64,000 bases of DNA from Fusobacterium sp. GTDB lineage: Bacteria > Fusobacteriota > Fusobacteriia > Fusobacteriales > Fusobacteriaceae. Below are positions 45,379-54,579 of this stretch, piece by piece (the stretch's first letter is position 1; each line of letters starts with the position of its first letter). The notes below the pieces were generated by a model. It saw only the letters and a program-made list of their open reading frames with translations. It was not told where the DNA came from and did no database searches. A program made the position numbers and the translations under genes. The stretch spans positions 14,081 through 78,080 of the forward strand of contig DXWL01000005.1 in the NCBI GenBank assembly GCA_019416865.1, given 5' to 3'.

Positions 45379-45408
45379 TTGGTATAAAGTGAAATAAAGT
45401 GATAAAAT
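45379..45408 (+). promoter_or_regulatory. Promoter of the YesM/YesN-type two-component genes
   Basis: TTGGTA (45379-45384) and TAAAAT (45403-45408) are 18 bases apart, with an extended -10 TGA. Two exact TAAAGTGA repeats, starting at 45385 and 45395, fill the spacer and lie one helical turn apart. They could be a site for the AraC-type regulator encoded downstream. Confidence 0.5.
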
Positions 45409-45442
45409 AGAATATATATTATGAAAAGGGGAACGGGTTTTT

Positions 45443-47146
45443 ATGAAGGAAAAAAGATTCGAGAGCTTTAAGGAACAGCTTAGAAAAACTTTAATTCTGT
45501 ATATGCTCGTTCCCATTATATTTTTTGCAATCACAGGGCGTGGAGTAATATATTTTTTAGAATATAAGGCAATAAAAAATGATAACATCAAAAATACTAA
45601 AATTCTTGCCAAAAATCTTGATGAAACAATAAGGGGATATTTTAATGAAGTAGAAAAAATTTCTTCTGATAATGATGTGATAAATGCAGTAATAAAAGGG
45701 AAAGCAGATAATATTGTATATAAAAAAGTATATGATTCAATAAACTCGATGAGTGTAGAGGGAAATTTTATTATTTATGATAAAGAGCTTCATATAATAA
45801 TGTCAGATGCTAAATTTATTGGAAGCATAAATGGGTATAATTGGGGACTTTTTAACAGAATGATAGGATATCCAGGGGGAATAATTTTAAAAATAAATAA
45901 ACTCCATTTTAGAGATGAAACAACCAGTGTTTTTTCTGTTGGAAAAGCTATAAGAAAAAATAATGAGATAGTGGGATTTGCAGTTTATAATATTTTGGAC
46001 AGCAGTTTGAGGGAACTTATAGGAAAGAACGGCTCTTTTAATGTGGTTGTAACAGATAAATATGGAAATATAGGAATAACTACAAATGAAAATTTCAAAG
46101 ATAGATTTGGAAAAATAAAAAAAGAGTTGAGGGAGGCAGAGGGATATTCTTTCATAAATAATGAGAGATATTATACAAATAAGAAAGAAATATATTATTC
46201 AAATATAATTGTTTACACTCTTTCCAGTGTAGAATATATTGTGGATAATTTTATGGATAGAATATTTTATATGTTGTTATTTTTCTTTATGATTTTTATT
46301 TCTATGTATTTTGTGGCAAAAATAATTGCAGAAAAAAAGACAAAGGTTATAGAAGATATTGTAAAAGCTATTGAGAATGTAAAGACAGGAGATCTTGATA
46401 CCAGACTTTCAGTAGATACCAATGATGAGTTTAAAATTATTGCAAATTCATATAATGATATGCTTTTAAATATAAAGAAACTTATTGAAATAAATAAAGA
46501 GGAAGCAAGACACAGTGCTGTTCTTGAAATAAAACAGCTTGAGAGTCAATTCAATCCTCATTTTCTTTTTAATACTCTTGAAATGCTGAGATATACAATA
46601 AAATCAGATATTTCAATGGCAAATAAAATAATAATAAATATATCTTCTCTTTTGAGATTTAGTATAGAAAACAGAACATCAGAAGTACCTTTAAAAATAG
46701 ATACGATATATACCAAAAACTATTTGGATATTCAAAAATATAGATTTGGGGAAAAATTTGATTATAATATAGAGATAGATAAAGATTTGGAAAGTTGTGC
46801 AGTGCCAAAACTTATCATCCAGCCTATAATTGAAAATGCTATCAAACATGGTTATACACAAACAGAGAAGATGACAATATATATAAAAGCAAAGAGAGTA
46901 AAAAATATTTTGATGATGGTAGTGTATAATAATGGAAAAGGAATGGAAAAAGAAGTTTTACACGAAATAAAAGAACGATTGAAAAAGAATAGCCTTGAAA
47001 TAAAAGATCACATAGGTATTTATAATATTTTTAGGCGTATTCAACTTATGTATGGGAAAGAGTATGGACTTAGAATTTTAAGCAGTAAAAAATGGGGGAC
47101 AGCTGTTCGTATTCTTCTTCCTTTGAAAAAGGGGGATGAGAAATGA
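45443..47146 (+). CDS. YesM/LytS-type sensor histidine kinase
   Basis: A 567-residue membrane sensor. The first membrane segment is at about 15-35 and the second at about 272-295, with a Cache-like extracytoplasmic domain between and a HAMP domain at about 300-350. The His_kinase (PF06580-type) domain has H373 in QFNPHFLFNTLEM, and the ATPase part has IIQPIIENAIKHGY and NNGKGM. AGGGG precedes the ATG. The regulator starts inside its stop codon. The placement directly after the ABC importer suggests that it senses that importer's substrate or binding protein. Confidence 0.92.
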   Translation: MKEKRFESFKEQLRKTLILYMLVPIIFFAITGRGVIYFLEYKAIKNDNIKNTKILAKNLDETIRGYFNEVEKISSDNDVINAVIKGKADNIVYKKVYDSINSMSVEGNFIIYDKELHIIMSDAKFIGSINGYNWGLFNRMIGYPGGIILKINKLHFRDETTSVFSVGKAIRKNNEIVGFAVYNILDSSLRELIGKNGSFNVVVTDKYGNIGITTNENFKDRFGKIKKELREAEGYSFINNERYYTNKKEIYYSNIIVYTLSSVEYIVDNFMDRIFYMLLFFFMIFISMYFVAKIIAEKKTKVIEDIVKAIENVKTGDLDTRLSVDTNDEFKIIANSYNDMLLNIKKLIEINKEEARHSAVLEIKQLESQFNPHFLFNTLEMLRYTIKSDISMANKIIINISSLLRFSIENRTSEVPLKIDTIYTKNYLDIQKYRFGEKFDYNIEIDKDLESCAVPKLIIQPIIENAIKHGYTQTEKMTIYIKAKRVKNILMMVVYNNGKGMEKEVLHEIKERLKKNSLEIKDHIGIYNIFRRIQLMYGKEYGLRILSSKKWGTAVRILLPLKKGDEK

Positions 47147-47940
47147 TGATAAAAGTACTGGTTGTAGAAGATGAAGATATAATAAGAAGAGGACTTATTG
47201 GAACAATTGATTGGCTTTCTGCAGGATATACTGTTGTTGGAGAGGCAGTAAATGGAAAAGATGGACTTGAGAAAATAGAGAAGTATAAACCTGATTTGGT
47301 AATAACAGATATAAGAATGCCTGTTATGGATGGGCTTGAAATGTTGAGAGAGGCACAGGAAAAAAATTTAAAATTTGAAAAAATTATTCTTACAAGCTAT
47401 GGAGAGTTTCAATATGCTCAAGAGGGAATAAAATTGGGAGTTATTGATTATATTCTAAAACCTATTGATGAAGACATATTTTATGAAGCTTTAAAAAAGG
47501 CTAAAGAAAAAATAAAAAAATTGGAAACTTTGGAAACTGTAAAAGAATTAACAGATGACAATGAAGAAACAGAATTTTTTAATCCAAAAATATATTTAGG
47601 AAAAGACAAAAATAGGTATGTAGAAAAGGCTGTGGAAAAAATAATTTCTTCTTATGCAGAAAAATTAAATATAAAAGATATTGCAGAGGAGTTAGGAGTA
47701 AGTACAAGTTATCTCAGCAGAAAATTTAAAGATGTAACAGGGGAAACTTTTTTAGATGTACTGAATAAGTATAGAATACAGAAATCTATAAAGCTTTTGG
47801 GAACACAGGAGTATAAGATATATGAAATATCAGAAAAAGTAGGGTTTACAGATTACAAGCATTTTTGTAATGTATTTAAAAAATATCTTCATACTGCTCC
47901 TGGAGATTTTATCAAAAAAAGTGTCGTTGTTTTAAAATAA
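47143..47940 (+). CDS. YesN-type response regulator with AraC DNA-binding domain
   Basis: A 265-residue regulator. The receiver domain (1-120) has D10, E11 and phospho-acceptor D56 in PDLVITDIRMP. The AraC/XylS double helix-turn-helix lies at about 165-262 (LNIKDIAEELGVSTSYLSRK, then ISEKVGFTDYKHFCNVFKK). It overlaps the kinase stop by four bases (ATGA), and GGGGGATG precedes it. It probably activates the ABC importer genes, and the TAAAGTGA direct repeats at 45385 hint at autoregulation. Confidence 0.93.
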   Translation: MMIKVLVVEDEDIIRRGLIGTIDWLSAGYTVVGEAVNGKDGLEKIEKYKPDLVITDIRMPVMDGLEMLREAQEKNLKFEKIILTSYGEFQYAQEGIKLGVIDYILKPIDEDIFYEALKKAKEKIKKLETLETVKELTDDNEETEFFNPKIYLGKDKNRYVEKAVEKIISSYAEKLNIKDIAEELGVSTSYLSRKFKDVTGETFLDVLNKYRIQKSIKLLGTQEYKIYEISEKVGFTDYKHFCNVFKKYLHTAPGDFIKKSVVVLK

Positions 47941-48053
47941 TGTAAAAAAGATGAAGTATATATTTTATATATCAGATAATATAAAAAGTATATTGTACAA
48001 AAATAGAAAATTATTTTATAAATAAGGAAATATTTTATAAAGGGTGGTTGGTG

Positions 48054-49358
48054 ATGAGATTATTTGGGACTTCTGAAAATATAAATGGGATACTTCATAT
48101 TGGAGGAGTATCTGTTGAAAAATTAAGAGAGGAATATGGGACTCCTCTGTATATAATGGATCAAAAACTTATTGAAAATAATATTCAAAAATACAAAGAA
48201 TGTTTTGCTTCTGACAAATTTGAAACACAGGTAATCTATGCAACAAAAGCATTTTTAACTGTGGGGATGTGTCAGCTTGTAAATAAATTTGGAATAGGAA
48301 TGGACGCAGTATCAGATGGAGAACTTTTTACAATAAAACATTCTGGGTTTCCTATGGAAAGAGTATATATGCACGGAAATAATAAAAGTGATACAGAACT
48401 TGAGATGTGTATAGAATATAAAGTGGGGACAATTATTGTAGATAATTTTTATGAACTTAAAAGACTTGAAAAAATATGTGAGGAAAAAGGAGCTAAAGTA
48501 AAAGCACTTTTAAGAGTAAATCCAGGGATAGAAGCTCATACTCATGAATATATAAAAACATCAAAGGACTCTTCAAAGTTTGGAGAAACAATATATGAAG
48601 AAAAAATTTATGATATAATAAAAGAGTTTCAAAAATCAGAATATGTAGAACTTTTAGGTTTTCATTGCCACATAGGTTCACAAATATTTGATACAAAGGC
48701 ATTTTATGCAGAGATAGAAACAATGATGGATTTTATTGAATCTGTAAAAGAAAGATTAGAATTTACTACAAGATATCTTAATCTTGGAGGAGGATTTGGA
48801 ATATACTATGTAGAGGGAGATAAAGAACTTGATATTCCAGTTGTTATGAAAAAAATGGTTGAGATACTAGAGGAAAAACTTGAAGAATATAATATCTCTC
48901 TTGAAAGAGTAATTATTGAGCCTGGAAGAAGTATTGTGGGAAATGCTGGGACAACAATTTATACTGTAGGAGGAACAAAAGTAACTCATAGCGGAATGAA
49001 ATATATATTTGTTGACGGAGGAATGGCAGATAATATAAGACCTGCTCTTTATCAAGCAGAATATGAAGGGTGTCTTGCAAATAAAATGAATGAACTTGTT
49101 TCAGAAGAGGTAACAGTGGCAGGAAAATGCTGTGAATCAGGAGATATGCTTATAAAAGATGAGCTGTTTGCAAAAGCAGAAGAGGGAGATATTTTGGCTG
49201 TTGCAACTACAGGAGCATACAATTATTCTATGGCAAGTAATTATAACAGACTTAGAAAACCAGCTGTTGTATTGGTAAAAGATGGGAAGTCAAAACTTCT
49301 TGTGAGAAGAGAAACATATGAAGATTTAGTGAGAACAGATATGAATTTTGAAGATTAA
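48054..49358 (+). CDS. lysA: Diaminopimelate decarboxylase
   Basis: PLP enzyme making lysine from meso-diaminopimelate, 434 residues from the ATG at 48054 behind AAAGGGTGG; in-frame TTG and GTG codons at 48048 and 48051 are less likely. The PLP lysine is K65 in IYATKAFLT. Other family motifs are FHCHIGSQI, LNLGGGFGIYYV, IEPGRSIVGNAG and CCESGDML. The 107-base upstream gap is A/T-rich and holds no clear riboswitch. dapF follows after 12 bases. Confidence 0.95.
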   Translation: MRLFGTSENINGILHIGGVSVEKLREEYGTPLYIMDQKLIENNIQKYKECFASDKFETQVIYATKAFLTVGMCQLVNKFGIGMDAVSDGELFTIKHSGFPMERVYMHGNNKSDTELEMCIEYKVGTIIVDNFYELKRLEKICEEKGAKVKALLRVNPGIEAHTHEYIKTSKDSSKFGETIYEEKIYDIIKEFQKSEYVELLGFHCHIGSQIFDTKAFYAEIETMMDFIESVKERLEFTTRYLNLGGGFGIYYVEGDKELDIPVVMKKMVEILEEKLEEYNISLERVIIEPGRSIVGNAGTTIYTVGGTKVTHSGMKYIFVDGGMADNIRPALYQAEYEGCLANKMNELVSEEVTVAGKCCESGDMLIKDELFAKAEEGDILAVATTGAYNYSMASNYNRLRKPAVVLVKDGKSKLLVRRETYEDLVRTDMNFED

Positions 49359-49370
49359 TCAGGAGGAAGA

Positions 49371-50210
49371 ATGAAATTTACTAAAATGCAGGGAGCAGGA
49401 AATGATTTTCTGTTGATTGATGGTTTTAAATATAATTATGAGGAGATTGTTCCAAAGATAAAAAATCTATGTGACAGAAGATTTGGTGTTGGAGGGGACG
49501 GAGTTATGATGGCTCTTCCAAGTGAAACTTGTGATGTAAAAATGTATTATTACAACAGTGATGGTTCACAGGGAGAGATGTGTGGAAATGGAATCAGATG
49601 CTTTGTAAAATTTGTTTATGAAAAAGGGATTGTAAAAAAGAATTTTATGAAGATAGAAACATTAGCAGGAATACAAACAGCTTCTCTTGAAATAAATGCA
49701 AAAGATGAAGTTGAAAAAATAGAGATTGAAATAGGAAATATAAAATATAATCCTGCTGAAATTCCTGTTCTTACAGAAGGAGAAAATGCTTTTAATAAAA
49801 CTCTTGAAATAGATGGAGAGAAGATAGTATTTTCCACTATATTTCTGGGTGTTCCTCATACTATGGTATTTATAGAAAAAGAGAATCAGTATAATATAAA
49901 TGAAATTGGTTCAAAAATGGAAGTTCATCCTGTATTTCCAAGAAAAACAAATGTAAATTTTGTACTTCCTGTTTCAAATGATGAAATAAAAATATTTACA
50001 TGGGAAAGAGGAGCAGGAAGAACACTTGCCTGTGGAACAGGTTCAAGTTCTGCTGCACTTTTATACCATAAGCTGAAAGGAATGAAAGACAGAATAAAAG
50101 TTATTACAGAAGGGGGAGAACTGGAAGTTAAGATTCTTTCTGACAGAGTAAAACTTATTGGCGGAGCTCAAATAACTTTTGAGGGAACAGTAGATTTGGA
50201 AAAATATTAA
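49371..50210 (+). CDS. dapF: Diaminopimelate epimerase
   Basis: Converts LL- to meso-diaminopimelate for peptidoglycan and lysine; 279 residues. The two catalytic cysteines are C71 in GEMCGNGIRC and C221 in LACGTGSSSAA. The N-terminus FTKMQGAGNDFLLID is standard. AGGAGG precedes the ATG. It forms a two-gene unit with lysA that ends at the terminator at 50219. Confidence 0.96.
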   Translation: MKFTKMQGAGNDFLLIDGFKYNYEEIVPKIKNLCDRRFGVGGDGVMMALPSETCDVKMYYYNSDGSQGEMCGNGIRCFVKFVYEKGIVKKNFMKIETLAGIQTASLEINAKDEVEKIEIEIGNIKYNPAEIPVLTEGENAFNKTLEIDGEKIVFSTIFLGVPHTMVFIEKENQYNINEIGSKMEVHPVFPRKTNVNFVLPVSNDEIKIFTWERGAGRTLACGTGSSSAALLYHKLKGMKDRIKVITEGGELEVKILSDRVKLIGGAQITFEGTVDLEKY

Positions 50211-50218
50211 GAGATAAA

Positions 50219-50267
50219 GAGGTTAAAGCAAAGTTGTATAAAATTTTTTGCTGCAGCCTCTTTTTTT
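50219..50267 (+). terminator. Intrinsic terminator after dapF
   Basis: GAGG...GCAAA (50219-50232) pairs with TTTGC...CCTC (about 50247-50260) with an internal loop, followed by TTTTTTT. Confidence 0.7.
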
Positions 50268-50349
50268 ATTTAAATTAGGTATTTTAACTATTTTCGTTGT
50301 ATAATGTAAGAGGGTGTTATTTTCGGTTTTAAAATAGGAGGTGCTGAAA

Positions 50350-51225
50350 ATGAAACTGCTTCATAGATATACAGTAGATGGATTAAACCTTTTGGGAGGT
50401 TATTGGGAAGGAACAAAGGAGAAAGATACTTGTGTTGTTTTCACTCACGGAATGTTTGATAATTTAATTGAAAATGTTTTTGCAAGTGTACTGGGAGAAG
50501 AATTATCAAAAAAAGGGTATGGCTTTATTTTTGGGCATAACAGAGGGCATGGAGTTATAAACAGCCTTGTTGTAAGAGATTCTGTGAGCAGAAAAACACA
50601 GATAAAGATAATAGGTTCAACTTTTGAAAAATTTGGAGAGTCTATATATGATGTGGATTTGTGGGTTGAAGAAGCTAAAAAATTAGGATATTCAAAAATA
50701 ATTTTGTGTGGACACAGTTTGGGATGCTTAAAAAATCTTTATTATATTAATAAAAAAGGTATGGGAAGTATAAGCGGGGTAATATTTTTATCTGCTCCTG
50801 ATTCGTGCGGACTTATAAACCGTTCTGATGAATATAAAAAATTATTTGCAGAAGCAGAGAAAAATATAAGATCAAGAAAGTCAAAGAGAATACTCAGCAA
50901 AAAACTTTTGGGAGTTTTTCCTATAAGTTCAAGAACATATTATGATTTCAGAAAAGGAAGCTGTTTAGATATTTTTCCTCTTGTAGAAAATCCTGAGGAG
51001 TATAGTGTTTTGAAAAAAATAAATAAACCTATACTTACAATATTGGCTGAAAATGACAGTGTAATAGTAAGAGGAGCAGAGGAAGATTTGAAAATTATAC
51101 AGGAAAAATCTTCAAAATGTCATGATTTTACAGGAAAGATAATAAAAAATGCAACACACAGATATGTACATAAAGAGCAGGAACTAAGTCATACCATAGT
51201 AAATTGGCTTGAGGAAAGATTTTAA
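50350..51225 (+). CDS. Alpha/beta hydrolase
   Basis: A 291-residue hydrolase from the ATG at 50350, with AGGAGG at 50337-50342; the in-frame GTG at 50341 overlaps that site. The nucleophile elbow is CGHSLG and the oxyanion region is FTHGMFDN. A likely catalytic Asp lies in LAENDSVI and the His in NATHRYVHKE. No signal peptide is seen. The family covers esterases, lipases and others, so the substrate is unknown. A TATAAT at 50300-50305 could be its promoter. The DNA glycosylase gene follows after 20 bases. Confidence 0.85.
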   Translation: MKLLHRYTVDGLNLLGGYWEGTKEKDTCVVFTHGMFDNLIENVFASVLGEELSKKGYGFIFGHNRGHGVINSLVVRDSVSRKTQIKIIGSTFEKFGESIYDVDLWVEEAKKLGYSKIILCGHSLGCLKNLYYINKKGMGSISGVIFLSAPDSCGLINRSDEYKKLFAEAEKNIRSRKSKRILSKKLLGVFPISSRTYYDFRKGSCLDIFPLVENPEEYSVLKKINKPILTILAENDSVIVRGAEEDLKIIQEKSSKCHDFTGKIIKNATHRYVHKEQELSHTIVNWLEERF

Positions 51226-51245
51226 ATATAGGAGTATAATAACAG

Positions 51246-51899
51246 ATGAAAAACGAATATTTTTATGAAATTGAAAAAAAATATAAAGAGATACAAAAGG
51301 ATATAGAAAAAAGACTTGAAGAGTATAGAGAGATATGGAGAAACGGAAGTAATGAAGATATTCATGCAGAACTTTCTTTTTGTATTTTAACTCCTCAATC
51401 AAAGGCGAGAAATGCTTGGAAAGCTATAACAAATATGAGGGAGGATGGGATTCTTTTCACAGGAACTCCTGAAGAGCTTTCAGAATATCTTAATATTGTG
51501 AGATTTAAAAATAATAAAGCAAAGTATCTTGTTGAACTTAGAGAACAGATGACAGATGAAAACGGAAAAATAATTACAAAAGATTTCTTTTCTAAAATGA
51601 AAACAGTAAATGAAAAGAGAGAGTGGATTGTAAATAATATAAAAGGAATGGCTTGGAAAGAAGCAGGACATTTTTTAAGAAATGTAGGTTTTGGAGATGA
51701 AGTGGCAATATTAGACAGACATATTTTGAAAAATTTAGTAAGACTTCAAGTTATAGATGAAGTTCCTAAAACTCTTACTAAAAAAATATATCTTGAAATA
51801 GAGGAAAAAATGAAAAAATACTGCAAAGAAACAGGAATTCCTATGGATAGCTTTGACCTTTTATTATGGTATCTTGAAGCAGGAGAGATTTTTAAATAG
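51246..51899 (+). CDS. Ogg2-type 8-oxoguanine DNA glycosylase/lyase
   Basis: A 217-residue helix-hairpin-helix glycosylase of the Ogg2 type, otherwise common in archaea and anaerobes, which removes 8-oxoguanine. K138 in KGMAWKEAGHFL and D157 in AILDRHILKN are the expected catalytic pair. The N-terminal half has the family stretch ELSFCILTPQSKARNAW. GGAG precedes the ATG. It is likely co-transcribed with the hydrolase gene. It complements RdgB and Bcp in oxidative damage control. Confidence 0.9.
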   Translation: MKNEYFYEIEKKYKEIQKDIEKRLEEYREIWRNGSNEDIHAELSFCILTPQSKARNAWKAITNMREDGILFTGTPEELSEYLNIVRFKNNKAKYLVELREQMTDENGKIITKDFFSKMKTVNEKREWIVNNIKGMAWKEAGHFLRNVGFGDEVAILDRHILKNLVRLQVIDEVPKTLTKKIYLEIEEKMKKYCKETGIPMDSFDLLLWYLEAGEIFK

Positions 51900-51907
51900 A
51901 TTTTTGT

Positions 51908-51937
51908 TTGATAAATACCCTTATATCATGGTATAAT
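51908..51937 (+). promoter_or_regulatory. Promoter for miaB-rho
   Basis: TTGATA (51908-51913) and TATAAT (51932-51937) are 18 bases apart, and TGG makes an extended -10. It lies 46 bases before the miaB ATG. Confidence 0.7.
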
Positions 51938-51982
51938 TTTTAGGTTAAAATAGGAAATTGGAACAAAAATTTAGGAGGAACA

Positions 51983-53299
51983 ATGACAAAGAAAGCAACT
52001 GTAATAACTTATGGGTGCCAGATGAATGTAAACGAAAGTGCAAAAATAAAAAAAATTCTTGAAAATTTAGGATATGAACTTACTGATAATATAGAGGAAA
52101 CAGATATAGCATTTCTTAACACTTGTACTGTAAGAGAGGGAGCTGCTACTCAAATTTATGGAAAACTTGGAGAGATAAAAAGAATAAGAGAAGAACGTGG
52201 AACAAAAATAGTTGTTACAGGTTGTTTTGCTCAAGAGCAGGGACAGGAACTTATAAAAAAATTCAACTATATTGATATAGTTATGGGAAATCAAAATATA
52301 GGAAGAATACCTGAAGCTATTGAAGAGATAGAAAACAGAAGTGCAAAACATATAGTTATGACTGATTATGAGGATGAACTTCCTCCAAGAATAGATGCAG
52401 ATTTTGAATCTAAAAAAACAGCTTCAATAGCAATAACTTATGGATGTAATAACTTCTGTACATATTGTATTGTGCCTTATGTAAGAGGAAGAGAGCGTTC
52501 AGTACCTATGGCAGAGCTTATTGAAGAAGCAAGAGAGCTTGTAAAAAAAGGATACAAAGAGATAATTCTTCTTGGACAAAATGTAAACTCATATGGAAAA
52601 GGATTATCTGAAAATGAAACTTTTGCAAATCTTTTACAAAATATTTGCGATATAGAAGGGGATTTTATAATAAGATTTGTATCTCCCCATCCTAGAGATT
52701 TTACAGATGATGTAATTGATGTAATTGCAAGAAATCCAAAAATTGCAAGATGTCTTCATCTGCCTTTGCAGTCAGGTTCAACAAGAGTGCTGAAGTTAAT
52801 GAACAGAGGATATTCAAAAGAACAATATATTGCTCTTGCAGAAAAATTAAAATCAAGAATTCCTGGAGTATCTCTTACAGCAGATATAATAGTGGGATTC
52901 CCTCAAGAAACAGAGGAAGATTTCCAAGATACTCTTGATGTAGTAGAAAAAGTTGGATTTGAAACATCATTTATGTTTATGTATTCAATAAGACAGGGAA
53001 CAAAAGCTGCTGTTATGGATGGACAGATTGATGATGAAGTGAAAAAAGATAGACTTCACAGACTTATGTCTTTACAAAATAGCATTTCAAAAAAATTGAG
53101 TATGGAATATGAAGGAAAAATAGAGAGAGTTTTAGTTGAAGGACCGAGCAAAAAAAATAAAGAGATACTTTCAAGCAGAACTTCTACAAATAAAATAGTT
53201 CTTTTCAAAGGAGATCCATCTCTTGAAGGACAGTTTGTAGATGTAAAAATAAATGAGTGCAGAACATGGACTCTTTATGGAGAAATAGTGTCTGACTAA
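51983..53299 (+). CDS. miaB: tRNA-2-methylthio-N6-dimethylallyladenosine synthase
   Basis: Radical-SAM methylthiotransferase modifying A37 of tRNAs that read UNN codons; 438 residues. The N-terminal UPF0004 domain supplies three cysteines (TYGCQMN, NTCTVR, TGCFAQ). The radical-SAM cluster motif is CNNFCTYC, followed by PYVRGRERS. A TRAM domain closes the C-terminus. AGGAGG precedes the ATG. rho follows after 14 bases. Confidence 0.96.
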   Translation: MTKKATVITYGCQMNVNESAKIKKILENLGYELTDNIEETDIAFLNTCTVREGAATQIYGKLGEIKRIREERGTKIVVTGCFAQEQGQELIKKFNYIDIVMGNQNIGRIPEAIEEIENRSAKHIVMTDYEDELPPRIDADFESKKTASIAITYGCNNFCTYCIVPYVRGRERSVPMAELIEEARELVKKGYKEIILLGQNVNSYGKGLSENETFANLLQNICDIEGDFIIRFVSPHPRDFTDDVIDVIARNPKIARCLHLPLQSGSTRVLKLMNRGYSKEQYIALAEKLKSRIPGVSLTADIIVGFPQETEEDFQDTLDVVEKVGFETSFMFMYSIRQGTKAAVMDGQIDDEVKKDRLHRLMSLQNSISKKLSMEYEGKIERVLVEGPSKKNKEILSSRTSTNKIVLFKGDPSLEGQFVDVKINECRTWTLYGEIVSD

Positions 53300-53313
53300 A
53301 ATATGGAGGACAG

Positions 53314-54579
53314 ATGATAAATTTAGAAAACTATTTATTGAAAGAGTTAAATGAGATAGCTAGACAGCTTGGTGCAGATATAGGAAAAAGTAAAAAGAAA
53401 TCTGAAATTATAGAAGCTATTGAAAAACATATGGAAGAGGAAGAAGGCTTTGTTTTGGCAGACGGAGTTTTAGATATAATGTCTGACGGATATGGATTTT
53501 TAAGAGAAACTTCTGTTGAAAAAGATATTTATATGTCAGCTTCTCAAATCAGAAAATTTAAGCTTAGACCTGATGACAGAGTCTTTGGAGAGGTAAGAGA
53601 ACCTGTAGGAACAGAGAAAAATTATGCAATGAGAAAAGTTCTTCTAGTAAATGGGGGAAGTATTGAAAAAGCAGAAGAGAGAATACCTTTTGATGAACTT
53701 ATTCCTGCTTATCCTGATGAAAAATTAGAACTGGAAACAGGAGCTGATGATATATCAGGAAGAATAATAGACCTTATTGCTCCTATTGGAAAAGGGCAGA
53801 GAGGGCTTATTGTAGCACCGCCAAAGGCTGGAAAGACAGTTCTTATAAGCAGTATTGCAAATTCAATAATAGCCAAACACAAAGATGTTGAAGTATGGAT
53901 TCTTCTTATAGATGAAAGACCAGAAGAGGTTACAGATATAAAAGAAAATGTAACAGGAGCAGAAGTATATTCATCTACATTTGATGAAGATCCAAAAAAT
54001 CATATAAAAGTAACAGAAGATATTCTTGAAAGAGCTAAAAGAAAGCTTGAAGATGGAGAAAATGTAGTAATACTTATGGATTCTCTTACAAGACTTGCCA
54101 GAGCTTACAATATAGTTGTTCCTTCAAGTGGTAAATTAATATCAGGAGGAATTGACCCTACAGCTCTTTATTATCCTAAAAAGTTTTTTGGTTCAGCAAG
54201 AAATATAAGAGGGGGAGGAAGTCTTACAATCATAGCTACAGCTCTTATAGATACAGGAAGCAAGATGGATGACATTATATACGAAGAGTTTAAAGGAACA
54301 GGAAATATGGAAATACATCTTGACAGAGGACTTGCGCAGCTTAGAATCTATCCTGCAATAGATATTCAAAAATCAGGAACAAGAAAAGAGGAGCTGCTGA
54401 TAGATAAAGAAAGGTTAAAACTTGTGTGGGAAATAAGAAGATATCTTTCTCAGCTGGATAAGGCAACAGCAGCCAAACAGCTGATAGATAAAATAGCTTC
54501 CACAAAAAGCAATGATGCCTTGGTAAAAAGCTACAGATTAATGGAGGAGAAAGAACAAAGGCATGAAAAGATGTATTGA
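53314..54579 (+). CDS. rho: Transcription termination factor Rho
   Basis: Hexameric RNA helicase ending transcription, 421 residues. The N-terminal Rho_N helix bundle (about 1-45) is followed by the RNA-binding cold-shock fold (GVLDIMSDGYGFLRE). The motor has P-loop GLIVAPPKAGKTVL, ILLIDERPEEVTD, Walker B VVILMDSLTRLARAYN and the Q-loop region FKGTGNMEIHLDR. GGAGG precedes the ATG. Its end overlaps the start of the M23 gene by 17 bases in another frame. Confidence 0.96.
   Translation: MINLENYLLKELNEIARQLGADIGKSKKKSEIIEAIEKHMEEEEGFVLADGVLDIMSDGYGFLRETSVEKDIYMSASQIRKFKLRPDDRVFGEVREPVGTEKNYAMRKVLLVNGGSIEKAEERIPFDELIPAYPDEKLELETGADDISGRIIDLIAPIGKGQRGLIVAPPKAGKTVLISSIANSIIAKHKDVEVWILLIDERPEEVTDIKENVTGAEVYSSTFDEDPKNHIKVTEDILERAKRKLEDGENVVILMDSLTRLARAYNIVVPSSGKLISGGIDPTALYYPKKFFGSARNIRGGGSLTIIATALIDTGSKMDDIIYEEFKGTGNMEIHLDRGLAQLRIYPAIDIQKSGTRKEELLIDKERLKLVWEIRRYLSQLDKATAAKQLIDKIASTKSNDALVKSYRLMEEKEQRHEKMY

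Noticed and set aside
48039..48053. T-box-like GGGTGG before lysA
   Set aside because: The rest of the T-box sequence and the stem structure are missing; this is simply the lysA ribosome site.
52750..52938. Plus-strand 62-codon frame within miaB
   Set aside because: Overlaps the conserved miaB frame, no ribosome site, composition of a shadow frame.
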